In this document: positions 42,801 through 54,406 of the stretch, piece after piece
Numbering within the stretch: position 1 is the first letter of the stretch
Layout of the letters: the number at the start of each line of letters is the position of its first letter
NCBI GenBank assembly: GCA_025890175.1
Contig: JANPYM010000018.1
Location: 198,071 to 262,070 of the forward strand
From: Ciborinia camelliae
Taxonomy: Eukaryota > Ascomycota > Leotiomycetes > Helotiales > Sclerotiniaceae
Length of the DNA: 64,000 nucleotides
Direction: 5' to 3'
The notes under the pieces: model-generated
Databases searched by the model: none
What the model saw: only the letters and a program-made list of their open reading frames with translations
Told to the model about the DNA's origin: nothing
Translations under genes and position numbers: made by a program

Positions 42801-44843
42801 AGTTCTTCTTCGGTATAATGCCTCATATAATTTACACTGCCCTGTAACTTTAGTATTATTGTCTGGATTTTCCTTCTAGGGAGTTGCGCTAGATTATGTT
42901 ATGGCTAGGAGTATCATAGGGAAGGTGTTTGGTTATCAAAATCTTACGGGAACACAATTTGGGTTAGCGGCCAATCATGCGGCCAAGAATATATGAGGCT
43001 TATGCAGGGATAACCGAAAAGGCAAATAGTTGCGATTGGCTGGATAAACACATGCTGCAAGATCATGCTCAATGAACGTTTATCCATATTAAGGGCGCTT
43101 TCAAGCGGGGCCATTCTGTCGGAATTTGCAGTAGAGCAACAACGGCAAGCCTCGTCTGGCTTTTCTAGAAGTTGCGGTCATGTATCTGGCCAGTTTTGGT
43201 ACCAATCATGAGCCACCAAGTCACGTTCATCTTTCTTTTAAGACAGTATCAATGGATGCACTATCATTGCAGACGTATATCTGACTATTAACGGCTACAA
43301 GGGATGCAATCCTATTGGAAGGCCGTCAACGTTTGACAGCGGATGAACGACGGTGATTTCGGTATGCTTGGATAAGTCGGAAAGACTTTAAAGACCATGG
43401 TACAATGACAGAGCACCGGTTTTGATGACCTTAATCCATAAGACATAGATGAAAGAGGAGTGAGTACTGGGTACTGGGTTGAGTGTCGAGCATTCAGAGT
43501 TACAAATGATCAGATGTAAACTATCTTGAGAGGGGAATACGGAGTAGAAGCATGGGAAAAGTCTTCAGAACCCCATGATCTGGAATCATAGGTTTATATT
43601 ACACAACTTATCAGAATTTACGGCATACCTCGGTTGGTTGGGCTGTTGTGTAAAATAAAGGATACTGGTGTCCGGATCATCCACCGACGGCATATTTCCA
43701 GCCCTACCAGTTAAGTATATCAACTCCTGTGCTGTGGGGAATCTTATATTGTGGGGAAAGCCGCCTGGGAGATGCTGCACTTCATTTAAACCAATCACAA
43801 TAGACTTGATGACTGTGGCTCTGTACCATCTGATATTCTATGTTGTTTTTTTATTTTTTGGGTTTCTTACATGACTGGAAACACCTCGGCATGACATAGA
43901 TGTTTGATGCTGTGCTCACATGAATGTACAGAGTCAAATGCGTATCGTTCTTTTGTTCTGGAAATATCTTGGTGGGGATGCGATTGGCCAAGGGATCCCG
44001 TTTCAGAAAACCATCCCGTTTCGGAAGACCCATCTGGTTTCGGAAGACAAGCCAGTTTCAGAAAACCATGGCTCCACTTATTCTCCAGACTCAGACCTCG
44101 AAATTGGATCATAGCTTAGAACAGACAAAAACCCACCAGAATCCATCTTTTTGAGCATAATGAGGAAAATCATTATATGAAGGGATGATCAATGATCCCG
44201 ATTTGAAGATCTACATGCAAGTCTTACCTTGTGGCGGCAGCCATTATGTGAAAATATGGGGTACCCTTGTTATAGTAACATTGACTGATGTAAGAAAAAC
44301 GTTCTGATTTCTTGCCCTCCTGAGTAACCTTGATTTTGATTCTGTTTATGCTCTTCTGCAGCTTATGCTGTGTATCTCTGAAGGGAGGTGGAAAGGGAGA
44401 CAACACCGTGAACCACCGAGGTATTTTCGTGTGTTACGGAGGGGATCATGACGGGATCTCATTTGAAAGCTCAGATGATGATGATCGGGAAAAGGGTAGG
44501 ATTCTTGCATTGAGCTGGAAAGGGATGCGAAATCAAAAATTGGATGGACATGCCTTCTATTGGTGGCATGGTGAGGCTTTCGTGAAGTGCAGGAACGGTG
44601 ACACAACTTTCGGCACTGCAATCTCCAAGAACACCTCGGAGTCACATCATGAATGTAACTTCTTGCAAGCCCTGGAGCATCGGTCTTAATTAGAAGTCGT
44701 CTAAAAAATATCGACCGTGAGAAAAAGAAATGTGGTGGAGTATTCGGTACCCACTCTGCACACGGGACGGGAGCCTTTGAGAAAATCGAGGTTACGGCGG
44801 GCAGTCCCGCTTTTGATCCCCCTTCATCTATTGTAAACCAATA

Positions 44844-44849
44844 CCTCGG
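44844..44849 (+). promoter_or_regulatory. Candidate FarA/FarB/CTF1-type site CCTCGG upstream of the cutinase
   Basis: This is the CCTCGG copy nearest to the cutinase start, about 370 bp upstream. Further copies lie at 43628-43633, 43884-43889, 44416-44421 (complement) and 44634-44639. CCTCGG is the documented binding core of A. nidulans FarA and FarB. Binding here is inferred from clustering and from the adjacent CTF1/FarA-B-like gene, not shown. Confidence 0.4.
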
Positions 44850-45058
44850 GAATATCTTTCCCTCAAGTGGTGCATTTTATTGAACTGTTGTTGCAAGGAT
44901 GAATGGTTGAGGTGATCGTCAACGTGATGCAGAATCATGGCGAAACGAATAAGAAACAAGTGCGGGTGGCCCACTATAGCTGGTACTCGATACACCTCTC
45001 GCGCGATTGGGTTAAAGCGTGACCTTTCCTCAAACCCCAGAGTAGTGGGCCTCCCGTA

Positions 45059-45068
45059 ACTATATATC
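45059..45068 (+). promoter_or_regulatory. Candidate TATA element of the cutinase gene
   Basis: An ACTATATATC sequence lies about 155 bp upstream of the cutinase ATG. It is followed by a long pyrimidine-rich leader (CATC, TCTTC runs to 45170), as is common in highly expressed fungal genes. The transcription start is not known. Confidence 0.35.
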
Positions 45069-45218
45069 ATCCATCATCATCCTCCGTTTCTCAATATCAT
45101 CTTCTCTCCATCTCATCTCATCCCATCTCGTCTTTCATTCCTCATCGTCTCTTCTTCTTCTTCTTCTTCCAATATCAACAAACCAATATAATTACACGCC
45201 CTTGACTGACCACTCACA

Positions 45219-46305
45219 ATGCATTCGAGTATATCTCTCCTCACGCTGGTCGCCCTCCTCCCCATCACCCTCACGGTCGCGGCCCCCGCCCCCAATCCTC
45301 TCCCCTACTCCGGCCTCTCCTCCTTCCCGGATTTCTTGGAAGCCGAAAACTCCACCCTCGAAGCTCGACAATCCTGCTCGGCCGTCCGCATCATCACCGC
45401 GCGCGCCTCGACCGAAGCGCCCGGTGAAGGCGTCATCGGGGCTCTCGCCGCCGCCATCCAAGCCGGCACCTCGCAAACCGTCACCCGTACCGCCGTCGTC
45501 TATCCCGCGTTGCTGGAACCGTACCCCCCGAGTGTGGCGAGTGGAGTCGCAGCCATGACGAAGGATTTGACGGCCGCGGTGAATGCCTGTCCGGATCAGA
45601 AGATTGTGCTGTTGGGTTATTCGCAGGGTGGTATGTCTTCTCTTTTTTCTTCTCCTTTTGGTGCTTGGTTTTGTGGGAGCATTAATGAGGGGGCTATTTT
45701 TCTCGTGCCATACCACCTGTGACGTATCTCATGTCTTGGGAACATTCAAATGCCTTTCTATATTGGGATGGAAAACTTTTTAGATCGATGATGATACTAA
45801 TTCGTGCTGTGCTTTATAGCTGAATGTGTCGGTGATGTGCTTGGTGGTGGTGGTGGTGGATTGCTGGGAACTCAAACTCCTCCTGTTGACCCGAGCATCG
45901 GTGCGCATGTTGTAGCTGCTATCATGGTATGTAAACTCTCTCTTTTCCTCTTTCCCCTTTCCCCTCTCCCTTTTCCTTCCCCCCACCTCTCAACACACCA
46001 TAACCCCCCCCCCCCCCCCAAAAATCCCCAAAATCCTCGCTAACCCCCCCTTCCCCAACCAGATGGGCGACCCCCGGTACCTGGTCAGCCAAACGGCCTT
46101 CCACGTGGGCACGTGTTTCCAAAACGGGCTCTTCCCGCGCGGCGCCGACCAGTCCCTCGCCAACTACAACAACATCCTGAAATCGTACTGCGATTTCGGC
46201 GATCCGTTTTGTTGCTCCGGCGTTAATGTCGTCGCGCATTTGGATTATGTCACTTTGTATAATGGGAACGCGTTGCAGTTTGTTTTGGGGAAGATTGGGA
46301 ATTGA
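45219..46305 (+). CDS. Secreted cutinase / acetylxylan-esterase-like serine esterase (CE5)
   Basis: Three exons, 45219-45630, 45820-45926 and 46063-46305, encode 253 residues. The introns are long for this window, 189 and 136 nt, and the second contains a C homopolymer. A signal peptide (MHSSISLLTLVALLPITLTV, then AAPAP) and a propeptide ending near LEAR precede the mature enzyme, with Arg50 a likely Kex2-type site. The nucleophile motif is GYSQG with Ser135. Asp220 in CDFGDPFCC and His232 in AHLDY complete the catalytic triad. The Cys residues before and after these positions fit the family disulphides. The GYSQGAE and VLGGGGGG segments are common to cutinase-fold acetylxylan esterases and cutinase-like enzymes, so the ester substrate (cutin, acetylated xylan or short esters) is not certain. 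It should act outside the cell. Proximity to a CTF1-like regulator supports cutin-related regulation. Confidence 0.9.
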
Positions 46306-47092
46306 TTGATGGGGGGATGGATGGGGAGATGGGGGATGAGCGGGGGATGGGGGATAGTTCTGCTGGATGGATGGATGGATGCATGCCTCCGCTGCGGGGA
46401 CTGGTTCCTTGAGGGGGGTAGGGAGGGAGGGGGGAAAGGATGATATCTTCTCGACGCTCATTTTCCTTGACGGAGATTTCTGGACGGATATTTATTTATT
46501 TATCTATTCCTCTTCTTTACGTCTTAATTTTTCTGTGGATAGTTGTTCTAGGAATAGGAGTAGAGATTTTGGATAAAGGTCTTGGGTTGCGGAGCGGGCA
46601 TTCAACATGTCCACCCATCCTATCCCATCTATATCACTAGATACCTACCTTAGCTACATTCTGCTTCTATTGGAAATCCTTTTTTTTTTACTTTTATTTC
46701 TCGTGTGTGTTTTTTTGTTTGTGCATATCATGCATATCATGTGAGGGGATTGTCTATACGGTGACTATTGTGATTGTGATTTTGAGTTTGATTTTCATGT
46801 ATCGATAGAATCTACACATAGATCAATTGATACGTTGGCGTTGGAGGAAACTTCAGCACTCCAGTTGTAACCAAATCCGCATACCTACCTACCTACCTAT
46901 GGTTTCACGTCCACGTTCACATTCAAAGACTGACTGACTGACTGACGTCATTGCATTGCATTCGTTCACCAATCTCTCCATTGATGAAACCGAAACGTGC
47001 CCACGAAGGAAGTAATTGAAGGAAAATCAATATGCAAAAATGCAAAACTGGGTGATGAAACACCATCAAAACCCCATCAAAACCAGAACCAG

Positions 47093-47180
47093 AACCTTAA
47101 CCAGAACCTAAAGCTAAACTTAAAGCTAAACCTAAACCTTAACCTAAACCTTAACCTAAACCTTAACCTAAACCTTAAAC
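47093..47180. repeat. Degenerate telomere-like tandem array (AACCTAAACCTT unit)
   Basis: About seven imperfect 12-bp units of the type AACCTAAACCTT follow one another, beginning as AACCAGAACC and changing gradually. The unit resembles CCCTAA-type telomere DNA but lacks the third C, so it is not a canonical fungal telomere repeat. It is interstitial here, with unique sequence on both sides. Confidence 0.6.
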
Positions 47181-47830
47181 AGGTTACAAAACCATCAATA
47201 TAATCCTCCCCGTAAAAATTCTTTGAGGGAGAGTTGAGGGAGAGATGAAATAAGTATAGATAAAGCATTGGTAGAGCATAGGTAGGTAGGTAGATTCTGA
47301 TGATAATAATAATAAATATCATAATAATACATATAAAAATCCCACCCAGCCAAACCAAACCCCTCAAAACCCCAATCCCCCCAATCCCAAAAATCTAAAA
47401 ATCTGAAAGTCCCTAAAAAAGCCATCCGAACCCCATCTCGAAACTCTAAAACAAAACCCTCCTCCCAAATCCCCTCCCCTCCCCGCAATCCCCTCCCAAA
47501 TCTAATCCCATAAAAGTTCGAGTTTGAGCATGAACTACAACAGCCCAGAGATTGTGATGTGATGTATATGATGTGATGTGATAAATATAATAAACAGGGC
47601 TTCAGGATTTGAGATGTCGATGTTGATGTTGAGTTTTGGATATCTATCTTCATTCATTCATTCACAAACAAGATCATGATTACGATCGAGATCGTCTTGA
47701 TTATTATGTTGTCTTGAGGAAATAGAAATATCTATTGTGAGAATTGATATTGATAGATTAGTTCGTACAACTAACGCGCGAAAGAATTTGAATTTGAATT
47801 TTATTTTTCTAGGGAGGAAAGAAGAGGAAA

Positions 47831-47900
47831 GGTAGGTAGGTAGGTAGGTAGGTAGGTAGGTAGGTAGGTAGGTAGGTAGGTAGGTAGGTAGGTAGGTAGG
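47831..47900. repeat. (GGTA)n microsatellite
   Basis: A perfect GGTA/TACC tetranucleotide run of about 17 units. Shorter runs of the same motif occur at about 39350, 46890, 47280, 54670 and 61145, so this motif is a general feature of the genome rather than a local element. Confidence 0.95.
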
Positions 47901-49800
47901 TGTGCAGTTGTGCACCGGTGTTACAGCGAGTAGGTGTGGTTGGTTATACCTATAAAGTAAGGTAGGCAAGGTAGATAGTATAGTAAATCTTGGCTTTAGA
48001 CAGACATAGGTTGGGGTATATGGTATATTTAGGAACCTTAAGACCAGTAGGTGGTGTGTGTATCGAGTTGAAGGAGAAGAGAGGAGTAAGGATTCAAGGA
48101 AAGGAAAGGAGGGGAGAGAAAGGGGAACGATTTAGGATTGAAAGATTTCCATCTGTCAGTTGTTATTGTGGACAGTGAAGAATAAACAAACGAGCAGAAG
48201 CCAAGAGGGATCTTGGAAGAAAGAAGAGAAGAGAACCCTTGACCAAGGTCACGTACCCGGCTTCAAATGCATCAATTGCAACTTGCGATCTCAAATCTCT
48301 CGAGCTCTCCAGCTCTCATAATTCACGATTCACGAAGTAAGGTAGGTAAGGTAAGGTAAGTAAGAGCCAGAAACTACCTACACAGTGAATAAATATCACG
48401 ATCCATCTCCCTCTCCCTCTCCCTCTCTACAAGAATATCATCTCCTTCAACCACAACCTACAACAAATACAACACTGATGAGCATTGAATATCAACGAGA
48501 AGAGAACATGCACGCAAAAGATTGATTAATTAGGTAAACTTCCAGAGCAAAGATGACTCTGTAGATTTCCTCGGTGTCCATGTTCCTGCTTCATGGGTTA
48601 TTGTAAGGGGGTGTACGATATCTCATCTCATTCAATGTAATGAAAGAAAGAAAGAAGATCAGTCTCCCGTTCCCGACTCCTTCATGTAATATCATTCATG
48701 ATGACCACCAGGCCCAGGCCACAGAGCCACGCTTTAGGAACAACCTTAAGAAACACGCATCAAGCGACCCAAGACAGCGATAGCCAGCCAGAGCCATCCA
48801 GACAGCAAGAGCTTAACCGGTATCCCCTTTCATTCTTCCAACTCTATTTAAAAACCAGGAAGATTTTTGATTTTTGATTCACGAGATGTGAACCCATCCA
48901 CAGCCACGAAAAAGCTCGTGGACCATCTGTAGTGACTGGTGACCCCAGAAGTCTGGTTCAAGAGAGAATGCAACAGGCGCACCCACCATATCCGAACTTT
49001 CGACGCTCGTTCCGTACAACTTTCAATCTCATTCCCAGAAGTGAATGATGATATATATAACCGACCTCTTCAGCATATACACACAAATGCATGCATCATC
49101 TACAGCGCGATGCTGCCCAAGCCTGTCAATATACACGACCGAGGGACCTTTCACGGAGGGGAATCGTGTGATAACCAACCATGTTGGAGCCAATCGGGTT
49201 CGTTTTCGTTTTCGTTTCCTTTTTTCAAGCGAATGAATCACCGACGAAAGGGATGAAAATGCATAGACATAGATTGATTCCCCACTCCTTGACATGTGGT
49301 CTCTTTCTTGTGAATGACAGGTTCGATAGACGGGGCAGACCTTGTCGGGGGAGTAATGGCCGGGTTTCCCGCAAACATTTGAGTACACACACATCTTTAC
49401 TATGAACAAAAGATTGAACAGAACTGAATAACAAATTCCGACTCTTCCACACAACTACTAAGCAGCGTGCAATCATCAGTACTTACATGTGCATGCCTTT
49501 CACATACTAGATATCTAATAGAACATTTTTCAAACCACCAGAAAAAAGATATTGATACAAGATTGATTATTGATTGCTCTCTCCTTTCTCCCTCCTTGAG
49601 GAATACAATTCGAGACAATCTTTTTAAGGTTATGAAGAACTGAAGGAATCTCAACTTCTAGGATGCGCCCGAAGTGCCCTCACAGAAGCATTTGTCCTCG
49701 CAACATATGTTTCACCAGTCTTTTTGAAATGGTCATGAACTATCGCATACGGCCAATCCAATCGTATGAGTCCTTCTCAACACGCTCCGAAATAACGACC

Positions 49801-50566
49801 TCAATGAACTCCATTCATCAAAGTCTCACTCTGCACACCATTCTCCCCCTCACCTCCGTCACTCAAAACCCAATCCCTAACTCCACCCTTCCAATCACTA
49901 ACCCTTCCATCTCCTACTTTAACACTAACAACCCTAACTTCTTCTCCCTCTACAAAAACTCTCCCTCCATCTCCCTCTCCAGCCCTCAGTCCCTCTTCCC
50001 CGAGAAAAACACAATTCTCCAGATGCTTTTCCCTCAACCATTTCTCTTCATCTCCTCCCCTTTCCACCACTCTCGCTTCCCCATTAATAGTTGCACTGAT
50101 ACTACTTATTGCACTCGTATTCAATCCTATCAGCATCTCCGCCAAACTACTTCTTCCACCCGCATTCCGCGGAGGACTGGAAGCACGGTTTGTGGTAGGT
50201 GGACGATGCGATACCCAATCGTGGACTAGTAATGAGACGTGTGGGTTTTCGAGAAGGTTCTGGGTTTTCTTCGAGGATGGATTCGTCGTCATTATTATGG
50301 TGGGATGAGGCGACCAGGGCGTACTGGGGAGGTAGGTGTAGTTCATTAAGGAGACATGGGGACGAAGAGAGGTACAGGTTGCGAGATGTAGCTATATGGA
50401 ATACAAAATCAGTGAGTTTCCTTCAGTAATGGGTGGTCAAGAGCAGGCGAAAACGTACAAATCTAGCATTTTCTAAGCATTGGACGACTTCAGATGGTAA
50501 GGACCTCGAGACTCGAAGATTGGTTGTGCCGGCTGAGGCTTCGTAACTTAAAGGTGCGTCTGTCAT
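49801..50566 (-). CDS. Pyridoxamine 5'-phosphate oxidase-like FMN-binding protein
   Basis: Two minus-strand exons, 50566-50459 and 50391-49801, give 232 residues; the intron is 67 nt (GTACGT..TAG, phase 0). The segment CLENARFLHLATCTSLRPHV followed by SLMNYTYLP, and then TIIMTTNPSSKKTQNLLENP and HVSLLVHDW, matches the split-barrel PNPOx-like family of fungi. LNTSAISSISATINGEARV, WLREKHLENC and DGRVSDWKGGVRDWVL match its second half. The fold binds FMN. Yeast homologues of this group have no proven PNP oxidase activity, so the catalytic role is unclear. There is no targeting signal. It is divergent from the octanoyltransferase gene at 51048, and the two share a 480-bp promoter region. Confidence 0.82.
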
Positions 50567-51047
50567 GATTTTGTTTGCTGTGCAAATAATATAATAGTAT
50601 TCAAGTGTTGAAGTGTTGAAGTGTAAGTTGGATTTTATGTTGAGTATCTTTGAAGAGATTGGAATTTAATATGAAATTGATATTGATGTGAATATCGATG
50701 GAAGAGAAGGTTAGAATGAAAGAGGAGATCGCGGGATCGCGGGATGGCGGGGCCCATCGCCTGATTAATTAATCGTGAGTCGTGACCGTATCAATTTATA
50801 TCTGATTATGTAATGATCGATAACCTTAAGCTGTGAACCCAGCAGCAGAGCTCAATTCCTGTCAGCCTCGAGCTCTTATCTAATCTCCGAATAATATTTC
50901 TTTCAGCCTTATCGAAATTTCCATTCTTCTATCTCGTCCTTGACATTGGAACTCATTGTCGCACCATCGTTCGTTACTTTCATTCTCTCCTGTCTCTTTT
51001 TTCCTTCGTATTATCTTACCTTTTTCTGTCTTCATGGTTTTCACGCC
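50567..51047. other. Divergent promoter region (PNPOx-like and lipoate genes)
   Basis: No gene is supported. The right half is pyrimidine-rich (TTTCATTCTCTCCTGTCTC near 50980), as expected of a fungal leader. A palindromic GATTAATTAATC lies at about 50762. Confidence 0.45.
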
Positions 51048-52185
51048 ATGATTTCTTTACCCCCTTCCTCCACGCCGAGAAATCTCATCCGCCACATCCA
51101 TCTCGGAGGCATCACCCCATTTCACATTGCTCAACTTATCCAATCCACACTCGTATCCAAGTTACTTGAATATAAAAAGGGTATGCTTAACACGGTATTA
51201 TAATGCCATTTCCCCCTATTCCTCTCCAATCATGAAACTAACTCAGCATGAAGAGACCTCAATCCCTCGAGATGCTCACCTCACACCCCCCGCCCCTATT
51301 CCCACCATTCTCACCTTTCAACCGACTCCAGTCTACACGACCGGCCGACGCGAGCTCCAGACTCCCCTTTCCGAAACCCTCCTCAAAACCCTTCGCGAAC
51401 CGCTGACCCCCGTTTCTACCCGCCAACTTGCCATTTCCAAACAGAAGGAAGAACAAACAGCCGAGATTGTGCAAACGGCTCGAGGCGGGCTCATAACATT
51501 TCATGGCCCAGGGCAACTCGTCATATATCCCGTCCTCGATTTAAAGACTTTCCCTAATCTGGGTGCAAAATGTTATGTAAACCTCTTGGAAGAAACTACA
51601 ATTCAATTGTTGCGTGCAATGGGTTTCAATATTCTAGGTCGGACGGAAAATCCGGGAGTATGGGCGAATGAGGGGGAGAAGATAGCGAGTTTGGGAGTTC
51701 ACCTGAGGAGAAATGTTTGTAGTTACGGTGTTGGATTGAATATGATCTTGGAAAGGGGGTGGTGGGATAGGATTAAGGCGTGTGGGCTGGATGGCAAGAG
51801 AATTGTGGGTCTGAATGAAATGGTGTATGACGAGGGAAAATATGCGGAACTGACAGGGAAGGCGGGGCATTTCCTAAAATACGAGTTGAGGAGTGGTAGA
51901 CTCATCGCGGAGTGGTGGGCGAGACAGTTTGCGGTGGGGCTAGGGAGACTGGCAAGAGGCGAGAAGTGTGATGGAAGTGAGAATGCAGGTCAAAGTGAAC
52001 TCGGAATTAAAAGTGCAAGTCTGAGCAAGGGCGATGACGAGAATATTCCAAGACGGAGGGAATGGGAGGGTTGGGGAGATATTCCAGAAGAGGTGAAGCA
52101 ATTGATCCCAGTTGACATACGAGGAGGAAATGAACTAAAACTTAGTACTGGTGGGGGATTTGTACAGTATGAGAAATGGAGATGA
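51048..52185 (+). CDS. LIP2: Lipoyl(octanoyl) transferase, LipB/Lip2 family
   Basis: Two exons, 51048-51180 and 51254-52185, encode 354 residues. The acceptor at 51253 is my choice because it keeps frame; the nearby CAG at 51246 would not. The protein shows the family order: LIRHIHLGGITPFHIAQLIQ, a helix ending LVSKLLEYKK, then LTFQPTPVYTTGRRE, TARGGLITFHGPGQLVIYPV (the RGGxxTxHGPGQ motif), EKIASLGVHLRR with the catalytic Lys, and ACGLDGKRIVGL with the catalytic Cys. The enzyme moves octanoyl groups from acyl carrier protein to lipoyl domains of mitochondrial dehydrogenases. The N-terminus before the domain is short, so a mitochondrial signal is not clear and the start could be further upstream. 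The C-terminal 60 residues are a polar extension. Confidence 0.88.
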
Positions 52186-52731
52186 GATGAGATGAAAATG
52201 GGGTCCAAAATATTACATGAAGATTAGGAAGGAAGACGAGAAAACTAACACCCAAGCAGAATAGATGAAAGCAAGGGTGAATATCCAAATGACTTGTAGA
52301 ATCGTATTTTGGTAAGAGCCTAGATGCAAGAGGCAGCTAGGGAGAGCCAGATATACTTTATAAACTCCCATCCATCTCCATATGGTAACGAAAGAGGAGT
52401 TTATCTCCGCCATGCAGATGGTAATAAAAGTAAAAACAAAAACATAGCTCATCAGATGATAATGATAATTATAATGATAATATGACACACCTTCAAATCA
52501 ATTTTCATCTCATCTCATCTAACTCATCTAACTCATCTCATCTCATCCATCTCATATTCACTTTCCGTCCCCCTTATTCACCGCCCCCACTCGACTCGCT
52601 TAGACTTCTTAGGTACTTAGTCAATATACTGAAAATATAAGATTCTGTACAACAAGCCTACCGCAAAAGAGAGGGTATCGAAAAAGGTTATAAATAAGCT
52701 ATTAATAGTACCATAAAAACCTACTTATAAT

Positions 52732-53253
52732 TAAGGTTCGTAGGTTCGTAGGTTCGTAGGATCGGAGGGAGGAGGTAGGATCGGAGGGAGGAGGTAGGAT
52801 CGGAGGGAGGAGGTAGGTTCGGAGGGAGGAGGTAGGTTCGGAGGAAGGAATCGTACGATTTTTAGGTTTTTAGATTCGTAGGATCGGAGGGAGGAGGTAG
52901 ATTCGTAGGTTCGTAGATTCGTAGGTTCGTAGATTCGTAGATTCGTAGATTCGTAGATTCGTAGATTCGTAGATTCGTAGATTCGTAGATTCGTAGAATT
53001 GGAGGGAGGAGGTAGGATTGGAGGGAGGAGGTAGGTTTAGAGGGAGGAGGTAGGTTCGGAGGAAGGAATTGTACGATTTTTAGGTTTTTAGATTTGTAGG
53101 ATTGGAGGGAGGAGGTAGATTTGTAGGTTCGTAAATTCGTAGGTTTGTAGATTCGTAGGTTTGTAGATTCGTAGGTTCGTAGATTCGTAGGTTTGTAGAT
53201 TCGTAAGTTCGTAGATTCGTAGATTCGTAGGTTGTAGGTTTGTAGATTCGTAA
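52732..53253. repeat. Compound minisatellite array with GTAGATTC and GGAGGGAGGAGGTA units
   Basis: The array mixes two families. A unit of about 20 bp (GGATCGGAGGGAGGAGGTA) is repeated about four times near 52758-52840 and again near 52995-53060. An 8-9-bp unit (ATTCGTAG, GGTTCGTAG) is repeated many times at 52895-53000 and 53115-53250. The larger segment containing both types is itself duplicated (about 52830-52900 and 53035-53120), with T-for-C changes in the second copy. Confidence 0.85.
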
Positions 53254-54261
53254 GTGGGGTAGATATATAGATCTTGCTGTTGTTATTTTTGTCATCTAAT
53301 TAAATCATTTAATTATGAAAATTTCAATAATTTTTTCAAAATTGTTTATTTCGGATTGGGTTTATTAATTTTCCAATCAAAATTTATTACTTTATATATA
53401 TATATTATAAATTTGAAGAATTTCAAATTGAAAAATCAATGGAAAAGCATATTTAATCAATTGCTATTATATTATTTATTATATTATAGTTTATAAACTA
53501 TTATAATAATCTATCATGGTAGTTTATAAACTATAATCTATTATGGTAGTTTATAGATTATAACATTTCTTATTTTTGATTTAATTTTTTATAATAAGAA
53601 ATCTTCCACATTAGAAAATAAAAGCGAGATTTTTTATACAAAATTTTATATCAAAGTTTATTTACACAGAATCTACATTACTCCGTGTTATAGGGAATAT
53701 ATTTTACCTACCTCCCTCTCTATAATGGGTTTTATCTAATTCCAATTTTCAATTTCTTTTCTACGCTCTTATTTCATATTCACCCTATAATTAGCATTAA
53801 TAAAAATCTCAAGACTTGAATTGCTTGTTTATTATCTAGTACCTTACTTCAGGTAGGTATTCTTTCAAAAGATACTCCAATCCATTGGTAGGTATGAATT
53901 TCATTTTTTAATTTTAAGGTTTGGTGACGAGATATCTAGATATTCATCTGATATTTCATTTATCGATTGATTTATTCACTTTTATCTATCTAGGTAGGTA
54001 TCGATTCACTCAATTTCCTTTCTTCATTTTATATGATTAGTTTGAAGCTAGGTGGGTACTTGAGATTTAGTATTGAACCTACCTAGATACCTACTGTTAC
54101 GGCAGTAGTGAATACGGCCTAGAGGACCTAGATACTTTTATTTATATTATATACCTGAAGAGCAATACATCTAAAGATTGCTATTAATTGAGTTGAATTG
54201 AATCGGATTGAATGGTCTTTTATCCTATCTAGATAGGTATATATCTATATATTCCCCTTCA

Positions 54262-54406
54262 ATTCCCTCAATTCATCCAATTCACCCAATTCAACTCAAT
54301 TCACTCATTTCAACTCAATTCATTCACTTCATTTACTTTACTTACCTTCACTTATTTCACTCATTTCACTCACTTCACTCACTTCACTCACTTCACTCAC
54401 TTCCCA
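54262..54406. repeat. Degenerate TTCACTCA / TTCAACTCAA repeat
   Basis: Short units of 5-10 bp of the form ATTCAACTCA, TTTCACTCA and CTTCACTCA follow one another in a purely pyrimidine-plus-A strand. The frame through them is open only because of the composition. Confidence 0.6.

Larger units (their letters stand above)
42801..45218. other. Intergenic region between regulator and cutinase, CCTCGG-rich
   Basis: The region of 2.4 kb has no strongly supported gene. A 119-codon frame at 44330-44689 is possible but has no motif. An imperfect 17-19-bp repeat based on GTTTCAGAAAACCAT or GTTTCGGAAGAC occurs four times at about 44010-44075. Five copies of CCTCGG or its complement lie at 43628, 43884, 44416, 44634 and 44844. 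The first 100 bases are the 3' flank of the regulator gene. Confidence 0.5.
46306..49800. other. Gene-poor region rich in simple repeats
   Basis: I find no supported gene in these 3.5 kb. It holds a telomere-like degenerate array (47093-47180), the GGTA array (47831-47900), short CCTACCTACC runs and a TGAC run near 46930. Open frames on both strands, for example 45922-46461, 47195-47653 and 49029-49454, are low-complexity or contradict one another. Confidence 0.5.

Noticed and set aside
44330..44689. 119-codon plus-strand frame starting in a hydrophobic stretch, considered as a secreted effector
   Set aside because: The start is not a convincing signal peptide with a cleavage site, there is no intron or motif, and the frame overlaps two of the CCTCGG copies in the putative promoter.
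45192..45716. Minus-strand 174-codon frame across the cutinase gene
   Set aside because: It is the antisense shadow of the GC-rich first exon of the cutinase, whose signal peptide, GYSQG motif and introns are clear.
47658..47969. Minus-strand protein with Thr-Tyr-Leu-Pro repeats
   Set aside because: It is the translation of the GGTA microsatellite; there is no ATG context, domain or exon support.
49029..49454. Possible CCHC zinc knuckle (CGKPGHYSPDKVC) hinting at a retrotransposon gag
   Set aside because: The spacing is wrong for C-x2-C-x4-H-x4-C, there are no neighbouring reverse transcriptase or integrase motifs, and the frame is otherwise unlike gag.
53080..53295. Minus-strand Tyr/Glu/Ser/Thr/Asn/Leu repeat frame
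   Set aside because: It is the translation of the GTAGATTC minisatellite.
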